DNA of 64,000 bases from Herminiimonas arsenitoxidans (GTDB lineage: Bacteria > Pseudomonadota > Gammaproteobacteria > Burkholderiales > Burkholderiaceae_D): assembly GCF_900130075.1 (NCBI RefSeq), contig NZ_LT671418.1, forward strand, positions 3,348,001 to 3,412,000. Direction: 5' to 3'. The notes beneath the pieces were generated by a model. That model saw only the letters and a list, made by a program, of their open reading frames with translations, was not told the DNA's origin and searched no databases. This document shows, piece after piece, positions 17,983 through 26,495 of this stretch (position 1 is its first letter; each line of letters begins with the position of its first letter). The position numbers and the translations under genes are program-made.

Positions 17983-18570
17983 TCAATCTTCCTTGTCCGT
18001 TTTGGCGATTAATGGCTCGCCTATCGCATAAAAATTTCCGCCGGCAATGTAGTGCAGACTTCTCCAGTCTGGATCAGCACTTTCGAAGTGCCAATGGCCA
18101 TTCTTGAAGACACGCGTATCGGCCCATGCGCCCACCACTTCGCCGATAAACAGATCGTAGCTTGTTTGATTGTGTGGCTCGGGTATCACCTTGCATGCGA
18201 GCCAGGCCGAACATCCCGCGACGAAGGGCAGCTCATAACCGTCTATGCGAAACAGTTTTACATCAGCGTTCTTTAGCTTGTCCGGTTCTGTGAGCAGGCT
18301 TTTGCTACCCACTTGGTGTGTCAATTGCAGTTGTGCCGCAGTAGGGACCTGGATGACGAAGGTTCCGCTGTTCTCTACAAGTTCTCTGGTCTTCGTATTT
18401 TTGTCCAAGACAACGGTCAGCTTTGGCGGCGAGAAATCCAGCGCGCAAGCCCATGCGGCCGCCATGACGTTGTCTACGCCCTTATATCCTGCAGAGACGA
18501 GAACCGTAGGGCCGTGGTTAATCAGTCTGTAAGCTTTTTCAAGTTCAACTGGAGATATATGGCTATCCAT
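17983..18570 (-). CDS. Flavin reductase-like FMN-binding protein
   Basis: 195 residues matching the flavin-reductase (DIM6/NTAB) split-barrel family: GPTVLVSAGYKGVDNVMAAA is the typical start of the FMN-binding fold, followed by PPKLTVVLDKNTKTRELVE and GTFVIQVP. Members reduce FMN/FAD with NAD(P)H or bind FMN in other redox roles. No signal peptide, so cytoplasmic. It is monocistronic, convergent with the NarL regulator and divergent from the EamA permease. It might supply reduced flavin to the monooxygenase at 23.1 kb, but that gene is not adjacent and the link is only inferred. Confidence 0.85.
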   Translation of the reverse strand: MDSHISPVELEKAYRLINHGPTVLVSAGYKGVDNVMAAAWACALDFSPPKLTVVLDKNTKTRELVENSGTFVIQVPTAAQLQLTHQVGSKSLLTEPDKLKNADVKLFRIDGYELPFVAGCSAWLACKVIPEPHNQTSYDLFIGEVVGAWADTRVFKNGHWHFESADPDWRSLHYIAGGNFYAIGEPLIAKTDKED

Positions 18571-18685
18571 TCAGCGTCCTAAGAATATTCATCGGGTGCA
18601 AGCTTGCACAGCAAGCACAAGTTCGTACTAGCTATCTAAACACATCCTCTTTCGATAGCGCTGCAGTGGTGAACTGGCTATAAAT

Positions 18686-18691
18686 TATAAT
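18686..18691 (+). promoter_or_regulatory. Candidate -10 box of the EamA permease gene
   Basis: A perfect TATAAT inside an AT-rich stretch, 38 bp before the ATG at 18730. The matching -35 at 17 bp is poor, so confidence is low. Confidence 0.35.
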
Positions 18692-18729
18692 GTGGTGCTG
18701 GCTATCACCATTTCAACTCAAATTCTCTC

Positions 18730-19611
18730 ATGCCTTTTTCCGCACTTGCGCTTCTTATCACGGCTGGTTTTATTCATGCGGGATGGAATATCGTCGCAAA
18801 GAAGGTGGGTGGGGATGCGCGATTCGCTTTATTCACTAGTCTGTTCCTTGCCTTGGTATGGGCACCGTTAGGGATTTGGCTGGCCTGGGATGTAGTCCCG
18901 ACTTGGGGACTGAATGAATGGGCGATCATCTTACTGAGCGGCATTCTTCACGTGATTTATTACGTGGTACTGCTGCGTGGTTATCGTAAAGCGGATCTCA
19001 CTGTGGTGTATCCCTTGGCGCGTGGATCTGGTCCGCTGCTTTCCTCTATTGCTGCATTGACGCTGTTCGGCGAACAGGTATCGACACTGGGCATCGGCGG
19101 CATTGCGGGTGTGGTGCTTGGTGTCTTCCTCATTGCAGGTGGGCCCAAGCTTTTTCTTGCGGCCAAGGATCCGGTGCAACGCCAGCGATTGCATATTGGT
19201 ATTTTCTACGGTCTGCTAACGGGCGCTTTTATTGCGTGTTACACAGTAGTGGATGGATATGCCGTCAAGTTCATGTTGATGTCTCCGATCTTGATCGACT
19301 ACATCGGTAACTTTGTTCGCATAGTTGTACTGGCACCTACCTTTTTTCATGATCGCGTTACTGGCATCGATCTATGGAAGAAGCAGTGGAAGTACGCCTT
19401 GATCGTTGGCGTGATCAGCCCTGTATCCTATGTACTTGTTCTTTATGCGGTCAAACTCGCACCCTTGTCGCATGTCGCGCCAGCACGTGAAGTCTCCATG
19501 CTCTTTGCCGCAATTATTGGTGGTCATCTTTTGAAAGAGGGCGATCGTATTCAGCGACTGATTGGCGCCATCTTTATCGCTGTTGGTGTGATTGCTCTCG
19601 CACTTGGATAA
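18730..19611 (+). CDS. EamA/DMT-superfamily permease
   Basis: 293 residues, about ten hydrophobic helices in two five-helix halves, the usual size and layout of drug/metabolite transporters. GWNIVAKKVGG sits in helix 1, YPLARGSGPLLSSIAAL is the conserved end of the first half, and PLSHVAPAREVSMLFAAIIGGHLLKEG is the matching motif of the second half. Members export amino acids, nucleosides or other metabolites across the inner membrane; the substrate cannot be predicted. It faces the divergent flavin reductase-like gene across 159 bp and is convergent with the LysR gene. Confidence 0.9.
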   Translation: MPFSALALLITAGFIHAGWNIVAKKVGGDARFALFTSLFLALVWAPLGIWLAWDVVPTWGLNEWAIILLSGILHVIYYVVLLRGYRKADLTVVYPLARGSGPLLSSIAALTLFGEQVSTLGIGGIAGVVLGVFLIAGGPKLFLAAKDPVQRQRLHIGIFYGLLTGAFIACYTVVDGYAVKFMLMSPILIDYIGNFVRIVVLAPTFFHDRVTGIDLWKKQWKYALIVGVISPVSYVLVLYAVKLAPLSHVAPAREVSMLFAAIIGGHLLKEGDRIQRLIGAIFIAVGVIALALG

Positions 19612-19637
19612 ATCAAAAAGCCAGATTCTTTATATAG

Positions 19638-20525
19638 TCAGGGCAGCGTCAGATTTTCGGCAACGAAGTCCACGAATACTCTGAGCTTGGGTGACAGGTG
19701 CCGACTGGATGGCCACAGGATGTTCAAAGGTGTGCGTTCCTGGTTGTACTCGTCCAGTACGCTGATGAGTTTGCCTTCATCCAGTTGGCGTTGTATGGTG
19801 AGATCCGGCACGCAAGCGAGGCCTATGCCTTGTTCGGCAAAGCATACTTGCGGGTTCAATGAGTTTGTCATCATGCTGGCGGATAGATCGATCGCAAGTG
19901 GCTCGCCGTTTCTGCTCAAAGACCAGACATCCAACTTGCCGGTGCTGGGAAAGCGATAGAGCAGGCAGGCGTGATGGCGCAGGTCTTCCGGTTGCAGCGG
20001 ACGCCCGTTTCGTTCGAAGTATTCTGGTGAGCCGACGATGATGCGGCGATAAGAGCCGAGAGTGCGTGCCATCAATCGTGAGTCACTTGGTTTGCCAGTG
20101 CGGATCACGGCATCGAAGCCTTCTTCAATTACATCCACCAAACGATCTGAACAATCTATGTCCAGCGCAACATCGGGATAGCGCGACTGGAACTTAGCCA
20201 GCCCGGACATGAACTTCACGCTGAGTGAGGGCATGCTGATGCGCAGTTTTCCTTGCGGTGCACTTTGCGTTTGCAAGAGCTCTGCTTCAGCTGCTTCCAC
20301 TTCACACAGAATGCGCCGACAACGTTCCAGAAATAATGCACCCTCTGGCGTCAGATTGATGGCGCGGGTAGAGCGATGGAATAGCCTTACCCCCAGTCTT
20401 TCCTCTAAGCGCACGATAGCCTTGCTGACGGCTGATGCCGAGATGCCCAGTTGTTGTCCGGCGGCGGTAAAACTACGTGCTTCCCCTGCGTGAACGAAGA
20501 CGTTCAGCGAACTTAAATTGTCCAT
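19638..20525 (-). CDS. LysR-family transcriptional regulator
   Basis: 295 residues, standard LysR length. An N-terminal winged helix-turn-helix (~1-60, SFTAAGQQLGISASAVSKAI then RLEERLGVRLFHRSTR) is followed by a two-lobe periplasmic-binding-like effector domain (~90-290, KLRISMPSLSVKFM, DAVIRTGKPSDSRLMAR). The subgroup resembles DsdC/PecT-like regulators that control neighbouring transporters. It is divergent from the MFS gene across ~135 bp containing a good inverted repeat, so regulation of that transporter and of itself is likely. Confidence 0.93.
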   Translation of the reverse strand: MDNLSSLNVFVHAGEARSFTAAGQQLGISASAVSKAIVRLEERLGVRLFHRSTRAINLTPEGALFLERCRRILCEVEAAEAELLQTQSAPQGKLRISMPSLSVKFMSGLAKFQSRYPDVALDIDCSDRLVDVIEEGFDAVIRTGKPSDSRLMARTLGSYRRIIVGSPEYFERNGRPLQPEDLRHHACLLYRFPSTGKLDVWSLSRNGEPLAIDLSASMMTNSLNPQVCFAEQGIGLACVPDLTIQRQLDEGKLISVLDEYNQERTPLNILWPSSRHLSPKLRVFVDFVAENLTLP

Positions 20526-20540
20526 GATTTATTCCAATTG

Positions 20541-20556
20541 ATGACACTAGAGTCAT
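20541..20556. promoter_or_regulatory. Candidate LysR operator between lysR-type and MFS genes
   Basis: Inverted repeat ATGAC-ACTAGA-GTCAT with a palindromic CTAG core, 16 bp after the LysR start codon on the opposite strand. LysR proteins typically bind such dyads in divergent promoters; T-N11-A is not exactly matched. Confidence 0.5.
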
Positions 20557-20660
20557 AAGTATTTGGAACTGTAGCCTATTTTTCATTTATCCATTTCCCC
20601 TCACACTGTGGCCCAGACTCAGGCGCACCAATTGATGCGCGCAGATAGATGACAGGAAAA

Positions 20661-21887
20661 ATGAAAATGACGACTACGAATGCGACCGCAATCAATAGCG
20701 AGGAGCGATTACCACTGACCGCATTGTTGGCTTTGGCGATGGCAGGTTTTTTGGCGCTAGTAACGGAGATACTTCCGGCTGGCATGTTGTTGCAGATCAG
20801 CGCAGGAATGGATGTCTCGGAAGCACTCGCGGGTCAGTTCGTGACCTTGTATGCCATGGGTGCATTGGTCGCGGCGGTACCGCTGACGGCTGCAACGATA
20901 GGCTGGCGTCGGCGACCATTATTGATGGCGGCATTGATTGCCGTGTTGGTCTTTAATACGCTGACGGCGCTGACGTCCAGTTATGCCGTCGCTTTGGTCG
21001 CACGCTTTTTGGCAGGAATGGGCGTAGGTTTGATCTGGGGCATGCTGGCCGGTTATGCACGGCGCATGGTGCCGGACCATCTTAAAGGACGCGCTTTGGC
21101 GGTGGCGGGATTGGGTGTGCCGTTGGCATTGTCACTGGGCGTACCGCTTGGTGCGTTGCTGGCAGCTACTTTGGGTTGGCGTAGTGCATTCGGCGCGATG
21201 TCTGTACTGGCGCTGGCGGTGATCGTCTGGGTCTTCTTCAAAGTGCCTGACTATCCGGGGCAAGCGGCAGAAAAGCGCGCGCCAGTACGCAAGGTTTTCT
21301 TGACGCCTGGTGTGCGTCCGGTGCTAGCGGTGCTTGCGCTGTGGGTGTTGGCGCATAACATTCTCTTCACTTATATGATGCCTTTCCTCGCACCAGCTGG
21401 CCTGTCTGATCGTATCGATTTGGTACTGCTGGTTTTTGGTGTTGCATCACTTGTCGGTTTGGCGCTGAGCGGCTTGTTGGTAGATCGTATGCTGCGCTTG
21501 CTGGTACTGCTTAGTTTGGCGGGCTTTGCTTTGGTAGCGCTGGTGTTGGCTATCGCCGGTGCTCAACCTGTGATGGTTTATCTCGCGGTGGCAGTATGGG
21601 GTTTGACCTTCGGTGGTGCTCCGACTTTGCTACAAACTGCATCGGCAGAAGCGGCGGGTGCTGGTGCGGATGTGGCGCAGTCCATTCTTGTCACGGTGTG
21701 GAATAGTGCCATCGCAATTGGCGGCATCGTCGGTGGTGTTTTGCTGGAGACAAAAGGTGCGGGTGCACTCGCATGGGCTGTGTTGGCATTGGCAACGGCC
21801 GGTTTATTGGTGGCTTGGACATCTAGCGCACATGGATTTTCGAACAGGTTTTCGACTGATATAGGATTGGCTGCAGAAGGGAGTTAA
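20661..21887 (+). CDS. MFS efflux transporter (AraJ/YdhP-like)
   Basis: About 408 residues with twelve predicted membrane helices. LPLTALLALAMAGFLALVTE with LPAGML right behind it is typical of the DHA1/AraJ-type efflux branch. Motif A between helices 2 and 3 appears as GWRRRPLLM, and GYARRMVPDHLKGRA sits at the helix 4-5 loop. Starts at 20649, 20661 and 20667 are all in frame. AGGA at 20654-20657 lies inside the longest form, which favours 20661 or 20667. Proposed role: proton-driven export of a drug, sugar or amino acid derivative. The divergent LysR regulator probably controls it. Confidence 0.9.
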   Translation: MKMTTTNATAINSEERLPLTALLALAMAGFLALVTEILPAGMLLQISAGMDVSEALAGQFVTLYAMGALVAAVPLTAATIGWRRRPLLMAALIAVLVFNTLTALTSSYAVALVARFLAGMGVGLIWGMLAGYARRMVPDHLKGRALAVAGLGVPLALSLGVPLGALLAATLGWRSAFGAMSVLALAVIVWVFFKVPDYPGQAAEKRAPVRKVFLTPGVRPVLAVLALWVLAHNILFTYMMPFLAPAGLSDRIDLVLLVFGVASLVGLALSGLLVDRMLRLLVLLSLAGFALVALVLAIAGAQPVMVYLAVAVWGLTFGGAPTLLQTASAEAAGAGADVAQSILVTVWNSAIAIGGIVGGVLLETKGAGALAWAVLALATAGLLVAWTSSAHGFSNRFSTDIGLAAEGS

Positions 21888-22010
21888 TTACTCGAGCTTG
21901 AATTTTCTTATGCGGAAAACAGTTAAACATTCTTGAAACGATTCGTTCTCTTATCTTGCTGATCTACTTAAGCTTATTCACTTCAACGTGGATACAAGGC
22001 AGATCAAGAA

Positions 22011-22976
22011 ATGGTAACGACATCAAACAAACGACGTCTGGTTTTGCAAGGCATGGCTGCAGCTGCATTGGCAGGTACAACTTCTTTGAGCGTGGCTGCT
22101 GAAGATCGTGCCTTGCGTATCGGCTATCAGAAATTCAATACGTTGAATATTCTGAAGGGCACAGGCAATCTGGAAAAGGCCCTGCAGCCTTTGGGTTGGA
22201 AAGTAAAGTGGTTCGAGTTTGCTGCTGGTCCGCAATTGACCGAAGCCTTGAACGTCGATGCGATTGATTTCGGTCATGCGGCGGATACGCCTTCAGCGTT
22301 TGCTAATGCGGCTGGCGTCAATGCAGTTTATCTGGCGGCTGAACAGCCTTATCCAAAAGGTATCGCCATCTTCACTTCGCAAGATTCACCTATCCGTTCC
22401 ATCAAGGAATTGAAAGGCAAGAAGATCGCATTGGGACGCGGCTGGAATGTGCAGTATCTGCTGGTACGTGCACTGGAAGAAGTCGGCCTGACTTATAACG
22501 ACATCATTCCCGCGTACGTCACCAATGCTGCTGATGTACGCGCTGCCTTCCAGTCAGGCAATGTTGATGCTGCGGCCTTATGGGATCCATTCCTGGCGGG
22601 GCAGCAGATCACCAACAATCCTCGTATCTTGCGCGATGGTAGTGGATTGTCGAACAACCGCACCTTCCATCTGGCAAATCCAAAATTTGTTGATCAGAAC
22701 AAGAACATCATTCGCACGCTGTTTGCCGAGCTGAAGAAAACCAACACCTGGACACAAGCACATCCGCAGGAAACTGCCGAACTATTGGCGCCGCAATTAG
22801 GTGTTGATGTGAAGGTACTGCGACTCGCAACGGAGCGACGCAACTACACGACTGTACCTATCGATGCCGGCATCATTCAGGAGCAGCAACAGATTGTTGA
22901 AGCTTTCTACAAATTGAATTTGATCAAGAATCCGGTGCAGGTGAAAGACAAGGTATATGGCGAAGTATTGCTGTAA
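22011..22976 (+). CDS. ssuA: Aliphatic sulfonate/taurine-type ABC substrate-binding protein (SsuA-like)
   Basis: 321 residues. The N-terminus has a basic segment and hydrophobic stretch with a possible twin-arginine-like KRR (TSNKRRLVLQGMAAAALAG), cleaved near AA-EDRAL. The mature protein is an SsuA/NMT1-type periplasmic binding protein: LRIGYQKFNTLNILKG, the SIKELKGKKIALGRG hinge, VDAAALWDPF and ERRNYTTVPID. Such proteins deliver alkanesulfonates or related organosulfur compounds to SsuBC. No ssuB or ssuC is in the window. The next gene encodes a flavin monooxygenase of the DszA/NtaA type, fitting organosulfur uptake followed by desulfonation. The exact substrate is unknown. Confidence 0.85.
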   Translation: MVTTSNKRRLVLQGMAAAALAGTTSLSVAAEDRALRIGYQKFNTLNILKGTGNLEKALQPLGWKVKWFEFAAGPQLTEALNVDAIDFGHAADTPSAFANAAGVNAVYLAAEQPYPKGIAIFTSQDSPIRSIKELKGKKIALGRGWNVQYLLVRALEEVGLTYNDIIPAYVTNAADVRAAFQSGNVDAAALWDPFLAGQQITNNPRILRDGSGLSNNRTFHLANPKFVDQNKNIIRTLFAELKKTNTWTQAHPQETAELLAPQLGVDVKVLRLATERRNYTTVPIDAGIIQEQQQIVEAFYKLNLIKNPVQVKDKVYGEVLL

Positions 22977-23093
22977 TACGGTTGTAGAGTAGGCCTTGCT
23001 TCGTTCGCCAAGTAGCGGATGAAGCAGAGCCAATACTCCCGCGTCTTTCTCACATCAAACTCGATTTATTCATTCCATCTTCTGGAAACTCCC

Positions 23094-24404
23094 ATGCAGA
23101 TTCATCTTGCCGCCTTTCTGATTGCCGGCAATGCCGCGCATAGTCAGGTGCTATGGCGTCACCCGCAAAGTCAGCCGGGTGGCTTTCTCAAACTCGACTA
23201 CTACGCGCGCATTGCACAAACGTTGGAACGCGGTAAATTCGATTTACTGTTCTTCGCAGATAGACTCGCAGTATCAACGCGCTATGGTGGCGATCATCGC
23301 TATGGCGTAGCGCATGGTGATCAAGATGCGACGCGACTCGATCCTTTGCCAGTACTTGGAGCACTGGCAGCGGTTACATCGCATATCGGTTTAGGCGCGA
23401 CACGTTCCACTACTTATTCTCAACCGTATAGTTTGGCGCGCGAGTTTTCCACTTTGGATCATTTGTCTTCCGGACGTGCCGCGTGGAATGTCGTGACTTC
23501 AGTCAATCAGGGCGAAGCGGATAATTTTGGTCTGCGTGAAACGCTGGGGCATGATGAACGCTACGATCGTGCCGATGAATTCCTTGAAGTCGCACACAAG
23601 TTATGGGGTAGTTGGGCACCCGACGCTTTGCAATTGGATGCGAGCAAAGGGCAATATGGAGATGCTGATCAAGTTAATGCGATTGCGCATCAAGGCAGGC
23701 ATTTCAATGTGCAAGGTCCGTTAAACATTCCTGCGTCGCCGCAAGGAGGTCCCGTCATTATTCAGGCTGGGTCATCACATCGGGGGCAAGATTTTGCCGC
23801 ACGCTGGGCGGAAGTGGTGTTTGGCATACAACCAGATCTGCCACGCATGCAGCGCTTTTATCAGGACTTAAAGGGACGCGCAGCTAAGTTTGGCCGGGCG
23901 CCAACTGATATCAAGGTGCTCACCGCGATGATGCCCTTTGTCGGCAACACGCTGGACGAAGCTGAAGAGAAACGTGCGCAGCATAATGCGTTGATAGATG
24001 ATCCGCTGGTCGGCTTGTCGACCTTATCCAGTCATATGAATGTTGATTTCTCAGCATATCCGCTGGATGCACCTATCGAAGACTTGCAAGTCGCCGGCAT
24101 GCAGGGCTTGTTCAGTTTGGTCAAAGAATTATCGAAAGAGCAGAAACTGACGCTGGCAGATATCGGCCGTTTGTATGCGAGCGGTGTGCTGGTACCGCAG
24201 ATAGTTGGAACTGCAGCCGATATCGCCGACTGGATGGGCAACATCATTGCGCAACAAGGGGCAGATGGCTTTGTCATTACGCCGGCGCATTTGCCAGACG
24301 GTTTTGATGACTTCGTCGATCTCGTAGTGCCGGAACTGCAAAGACGCGGGCAATTCCGTCTCGACTATGAAGGTGATACTTTGCGCAGCTATTTGCAAAG
24401 TTGA
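23094..24404 (+). CDS. FMNH2-dependent monooxygenase, DszA/NtaA/SnaA type
   Basis: 436 residues, class C (luciferase-like) flavin monooxygenase. LAAFLIAGNAAHSQVLWRHP at the start, FDLLFFADRL, STTYSQPYSLAREFSTLDHL, SGRAAWNVVTS and the GGPVIIQAGSS strand are hallmarks of the NtaA/DszA/SnaA group that oxygenates nitrilotriacetate, dibenzothiophene sulfone and similar compounds with FMNH2 supplied by a reductase. ATG 23094 is chosen over 23019 because the family starts here and GGAA lies 6 nt upstream. It follows the SsuA-like gene by 117 bp on the same strand, so a role in organosulfur use is inferred. Confidence 0.88.
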   Translation: MQIHLAAFLIAGNAAHSQVLWRHPQSQPGGFLKLDYYARIAQTLERGKFDLLFFADRLAVSTRYGGDHRYGVAHGDQDATRLDPLPVLGALAAVTSHIGLGATRSTTYSQPYSLAREFSTLDHLSSGRAAWNVVTSVNQGEADNFGLRETLGHDERYDRADEFLEVAHKLWGSWAPDALQLDASKGQYGDADQVNAIAHQGRHFNVQGPLNIPASPQGGPVIIQAGSSHRGQDFAARWAEVVFGIQPDLPRMQRFYQDLKGRAAKFGRAPTDIKVLTAMMPFVGNTLDEAEEKRAQHNALIDDPLVGLSTLSSHMNVDFSAYPLDAPIEDLQVAGMQGLFSLVKELSKEQKLTLADIGRLYASGVLVPQIVGTAADIADWMGNIIAQQGADGFVITPAHLPDGFDDFVDLVVPELQRRGQFRLDYEGDTLRSYLQS

Positions 24405-24440
24405 TGGGCAAGGGTGGTGATGCAAGGCCCAGAAACGACA

Positions 24441-24464
24441 AAACCGTTGACGGATCAACGGTTT
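24441..24464 (-). terminator. Terminator of ssrA
   Basis: Perfect 10-bp stem AAACCGTTGA/TCAACGGTTT with a 4-nt loop, 10 bp beyond the CCA end of tmRNA. On the minus strand it runs into TTTTGTCGTTT. It may also stop transcription coming from the monooxygenase gene on the other strand. Confidence 0.85.
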
Positions 24465-24474
24465 AGCGTATTCG

Positions 24475-24836
24475 TGGTGGAGGCGGCGGGAATCGAACCC
24501 GCGTCCAGAAGCACTCTACAGACAGTTCTACATACTTAGCGCTGCCATTTGATTTAACCCAGACGACGCGGACGCGCACGCTTCGGACAGGCGAGTCACC
24601 TATTATTTAACGCCTTGCCAAGTGACCCGGCACGACGCGATTCCTTGTATATGACTTCACTGCTGTTGCCAGCCCGCCCCAAGGAAGAAACGGTGTGAAG
24701 CTAACCGGTTATTAAGCGGCTAGTGCGTACGAGTTATCGTTTGCAGTTATTACTTTTCCGGTTGTATTTACGAGGTGACCAGCCCTCGGTATGCCCTGCG
24801 CTGCTTTGCAACCCCTGTCGAAACCAGGTCGCCCCC
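24475..24836 (-). ncRNA. ssrA: tmRNA (10Sa RNA)
   Basis: 362 nt. The 5' end reads GGGGGCGACCTGGTTTCGAC and the 3' end GGTTCGATTCCCGCCGCC followed by TCCACCA, giving the tRNA-Ala-like acceptor stem (one G-U pair) and T arm with CCA encoded. The resume codon GCA and short tag frame lie in the middle. With SmpB, tmRNA rescues ribosomes stalled on broken mRNAs and tags the nascent chain for proteolysis. It is a one-piece, standard type. It lies downstream of gph on the same strand. Confidence 0.97.
24712..24744 (-). other. tmRNA proteolysis tag reading frame
   Basis: Within ssrA the frame GCA AAC GAT AAC TCG TAC GCA CTA GCC GCT TAA encodes ANDNSYALAA, ending in the protease-recognised ALAA. With the alanine carried by tmRNA itself the full tag is AANDNSYALAA. 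Confidence 0.93.
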
Positions 24837-24846
24837 AAGCATTGCC

Positions 24847-24852
24847 ATTGTA
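24847..24852 (-). promoter_or_regulatory. Candidate -10 box of ssrA
   Basis: TACAAT on the minus strand, 10 bp before the mature tmRNA 5' end. At 17 bp spacing the -35 would read ATGAAT, a modest match. Confidence 0.5.
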
Positions 24853-24931
24853 TCTCATTAGATGGGGTGATTCATCCCAGATTCAAGTGAGCGAGAATTT
24901 AGCGGCTCTCCTCGAAGCTGCATATCTGTTT

Positions 24932-25591
24932 TTACTGGCTAATCAGCGTAAACAATTGCTGCGGAGACTCCGCCAAAGCATCGGCATTCCAGCTCGCTGG
25001 TGCAATGTTGCCGCAGTAACCCCATCCGGCAGCGATAGTGGTCATGCCGGCTGCCTGGCCTGCTTGAATGTCACGCAAATCGTCGCCGACATACCAGCAA
25101 TGTTCCGGATCGATGCCGATACGTTTGGCAGCTTCGAACAGCGGAGCAGGGTGTGGTTTGGGATGGCTCGCGGTATCGCCTGAGATAACGCAGGCCGCGT
25201 GGTCGAGGCCGATTTGTGGCACCAGGCTGTCAGTAAGGTAGGAAACTTTATTGGTGACGATACCCCAGACGATGCCTTGTGCTTGCAAGTTGGCAAGCAG
25301 TTCGGTGATGCCGTCGAACAAGCGGCTTTCGACCGCGATCGATTCTTCATAGTTTTTTAGGAAGGCATCGCGCAGTTCCGGGTATTCAGCATCTTGCGGC
25401 GTTAGTCCGAATGCAGCACCTATCAGTCCGCGCGCACCTGCCGAAGCGGTGGGGCGCAGCAATTCATAATCAGTTGGTTCCAGTCCGCGTGCAATGCGCA
25501 ATTGATTGACTGCACCAGCCAGATCAGGAGCTGTATCTGCAAGCGTGCCATCGAGATCAAACAGGATGGCTTGTGGTGTGCGTAATTTCAT
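24932..25591 (-). CDS. gph: Phosphoglycolate phosphatase
   Basis: 219 residues, HAD superfamily. Motif I is ILFDLDGTLADTAPDL (nucleophile and acid Asp pair), motif II IVTNK, motif III Lys in HPKPHPAPL, and motif IV YVGDDLRDIQAG. The cap insertion and length fit Gph, which hydrolyses 2-phosphoglycolate arising from DNA repair or oxygenase activity. It lies 85 bp after ubiG on the same strand, a ubiG-gph pairing common in proteobacteria, and the two are probably one operon. Related HAD phosphatases cannot be fully excluded. Confidence 0.93.
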   Translation of the reverse strand: MKLRTPQAILFDLDGTLADTAPDLAGAVNQLRIARGLEPTDYELLRPTASAGARGLIGAAFGLTPQDAEYPELRDAFLKNYEESIAVESRLFDGITELLANLQAQGIVWGIVTNKVSYLTDSLVPQIGLDHAACVISGDTASHPKPHPAPLFEAAKRIGIDPEHCWYVGDDLRDIQAGQAAGMTTIAAGWGYCGNIAPASWNADALAESPQQLFTLISQ

Positions 25592-25676
25592 GCGGACTCA
25601 ATCAATATGCAGAAGGATGAGAGCAAGCGCTTTATCGTAGTTGTAACCGATGAAAAGCGCTGAGATTTACTGATAA

Positions 25677-26372
25677 TCAGGCTGGCTTTGTACACGCGAC
25701 CAGATAATTGACGCTGGTGTCCTGATGAAGAGAATAAATCTTCGTGAGTGGATTGAAGCCCATGCCCTTGAGTGCATCAATGCTCAAACCAGCTTCACGT
25801 GCAAAGCGCGACAATTCGGCAGGTGTAATAAATTTGGCGTAATCGTGTGTGCCTTTAGGCAGCATGCGCAATAAATATTCTGCACCGATGATGGCGTGTA
25901 TATACGCTTTTGGATTGCGATTGATAGTCGAGAAAAATATCTTGCCACCTGGTTTTGCCAGCTTTGCACAGGCTGCAACAATCGAGGCGGGATCGGGTAC
26001 GTGTTCCAGCATTTCCATGCAGGTGACAACATCATAGCGACCAGCTTCTCGCTCAGCCAAATCTTCGGCTGCGATCAATTCGTAGCGTACTTGCACGCCG
26101 GATTCCAGGCTGTGCAAATCGGCGACCTTCAATGCCTTTTCGGACAAATCGATGCCAGTGACGTTCGCGCCTTTTTTTGCCATTGACTCAGCAAGGATGC
26201 CACCACCACAACCGATATCGACGACGGTTTTGCCGCTGATCGGTGCGCGACCATTGATCCATTCAAGCCGCAATGGATTGATTTCATGGAGCGGGCGAAA
26301 TTCTGATGTTGGATCCCACCATTGATGGGCCAGGTCGCTAAATTTTTTCAGTTCTAATGGGTCGGCGTTCAT
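25677..26372 (-). CDS. ubiG: Ubiquinone biosynthesis O-methyltransferase UbiG
   Basis: 231 residues, class I SAM-dependent methyltransferase. The conserved start [11 protein letters not shown] is followed by [15 protein letters not shown], the SAM site [17 protein letters not shown] (motif I), [12 protein letters not shown] and [12 protein letters not shown]. UbiG performs both O-methylations of ubiquinone synthesis at the cytoplasmic face of the inner membrane. It lies between ompA and gph on the same strand. The ompA terminator at 26450 suggests that ubiG-gph has its own promoter in the short gap, or depends on read-through. Confidence 0.96.
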   Translation of the reverse strand: MNADPLELKKFSDLAHQWWDPTSEFRPLHEINPLRLEWINGRAPISGKTVVDIGCGGGILAESMAKKGANVTGIDLSEKALKVADLHSLESGVQVRYELIAAEDLAEREAGRYDVVTCMEMLEHVPDPASIVAACAKLAKPGGKIFFSTINRNPKAYIHAIIGAEYLLRMLPKGTHDYAKFITPAELSRFAREAGLSIDALKGMGFNPLTKIYSLHQDTSVNYLVACTKPA

Positions 26373-26449
26373 GGGCTAGATGATAACTGGAAAGTGCGTT
26401 GAGTGTATTTGTTGCGTTGCTACGTGTGGGGCGGCTTGTTTCATGCACG

Positions 26450-26473
26450 AAAAAAAACCCCGCCGTAGCGGGG
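26450..26473 (-). terminator. Terminator of ompA
   Basis: Perfect 6-bp GC stem (CCCCGC 26458-26463 with GCGGGG 26468-26473), a 4-nt loop and an eight-base T-tract in the minus direction. It lies 23 bp past the ompA stop. Confidence 0.93.
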
Positions 26474-26495
26474 TTTTGGATTCGTAAAAAACGAA

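Noticed and set aside
24791..25183. 130-codon plus-strand frame
   Set aside because: Overlaps the tmRNA 5' end and lies antisense to gph.
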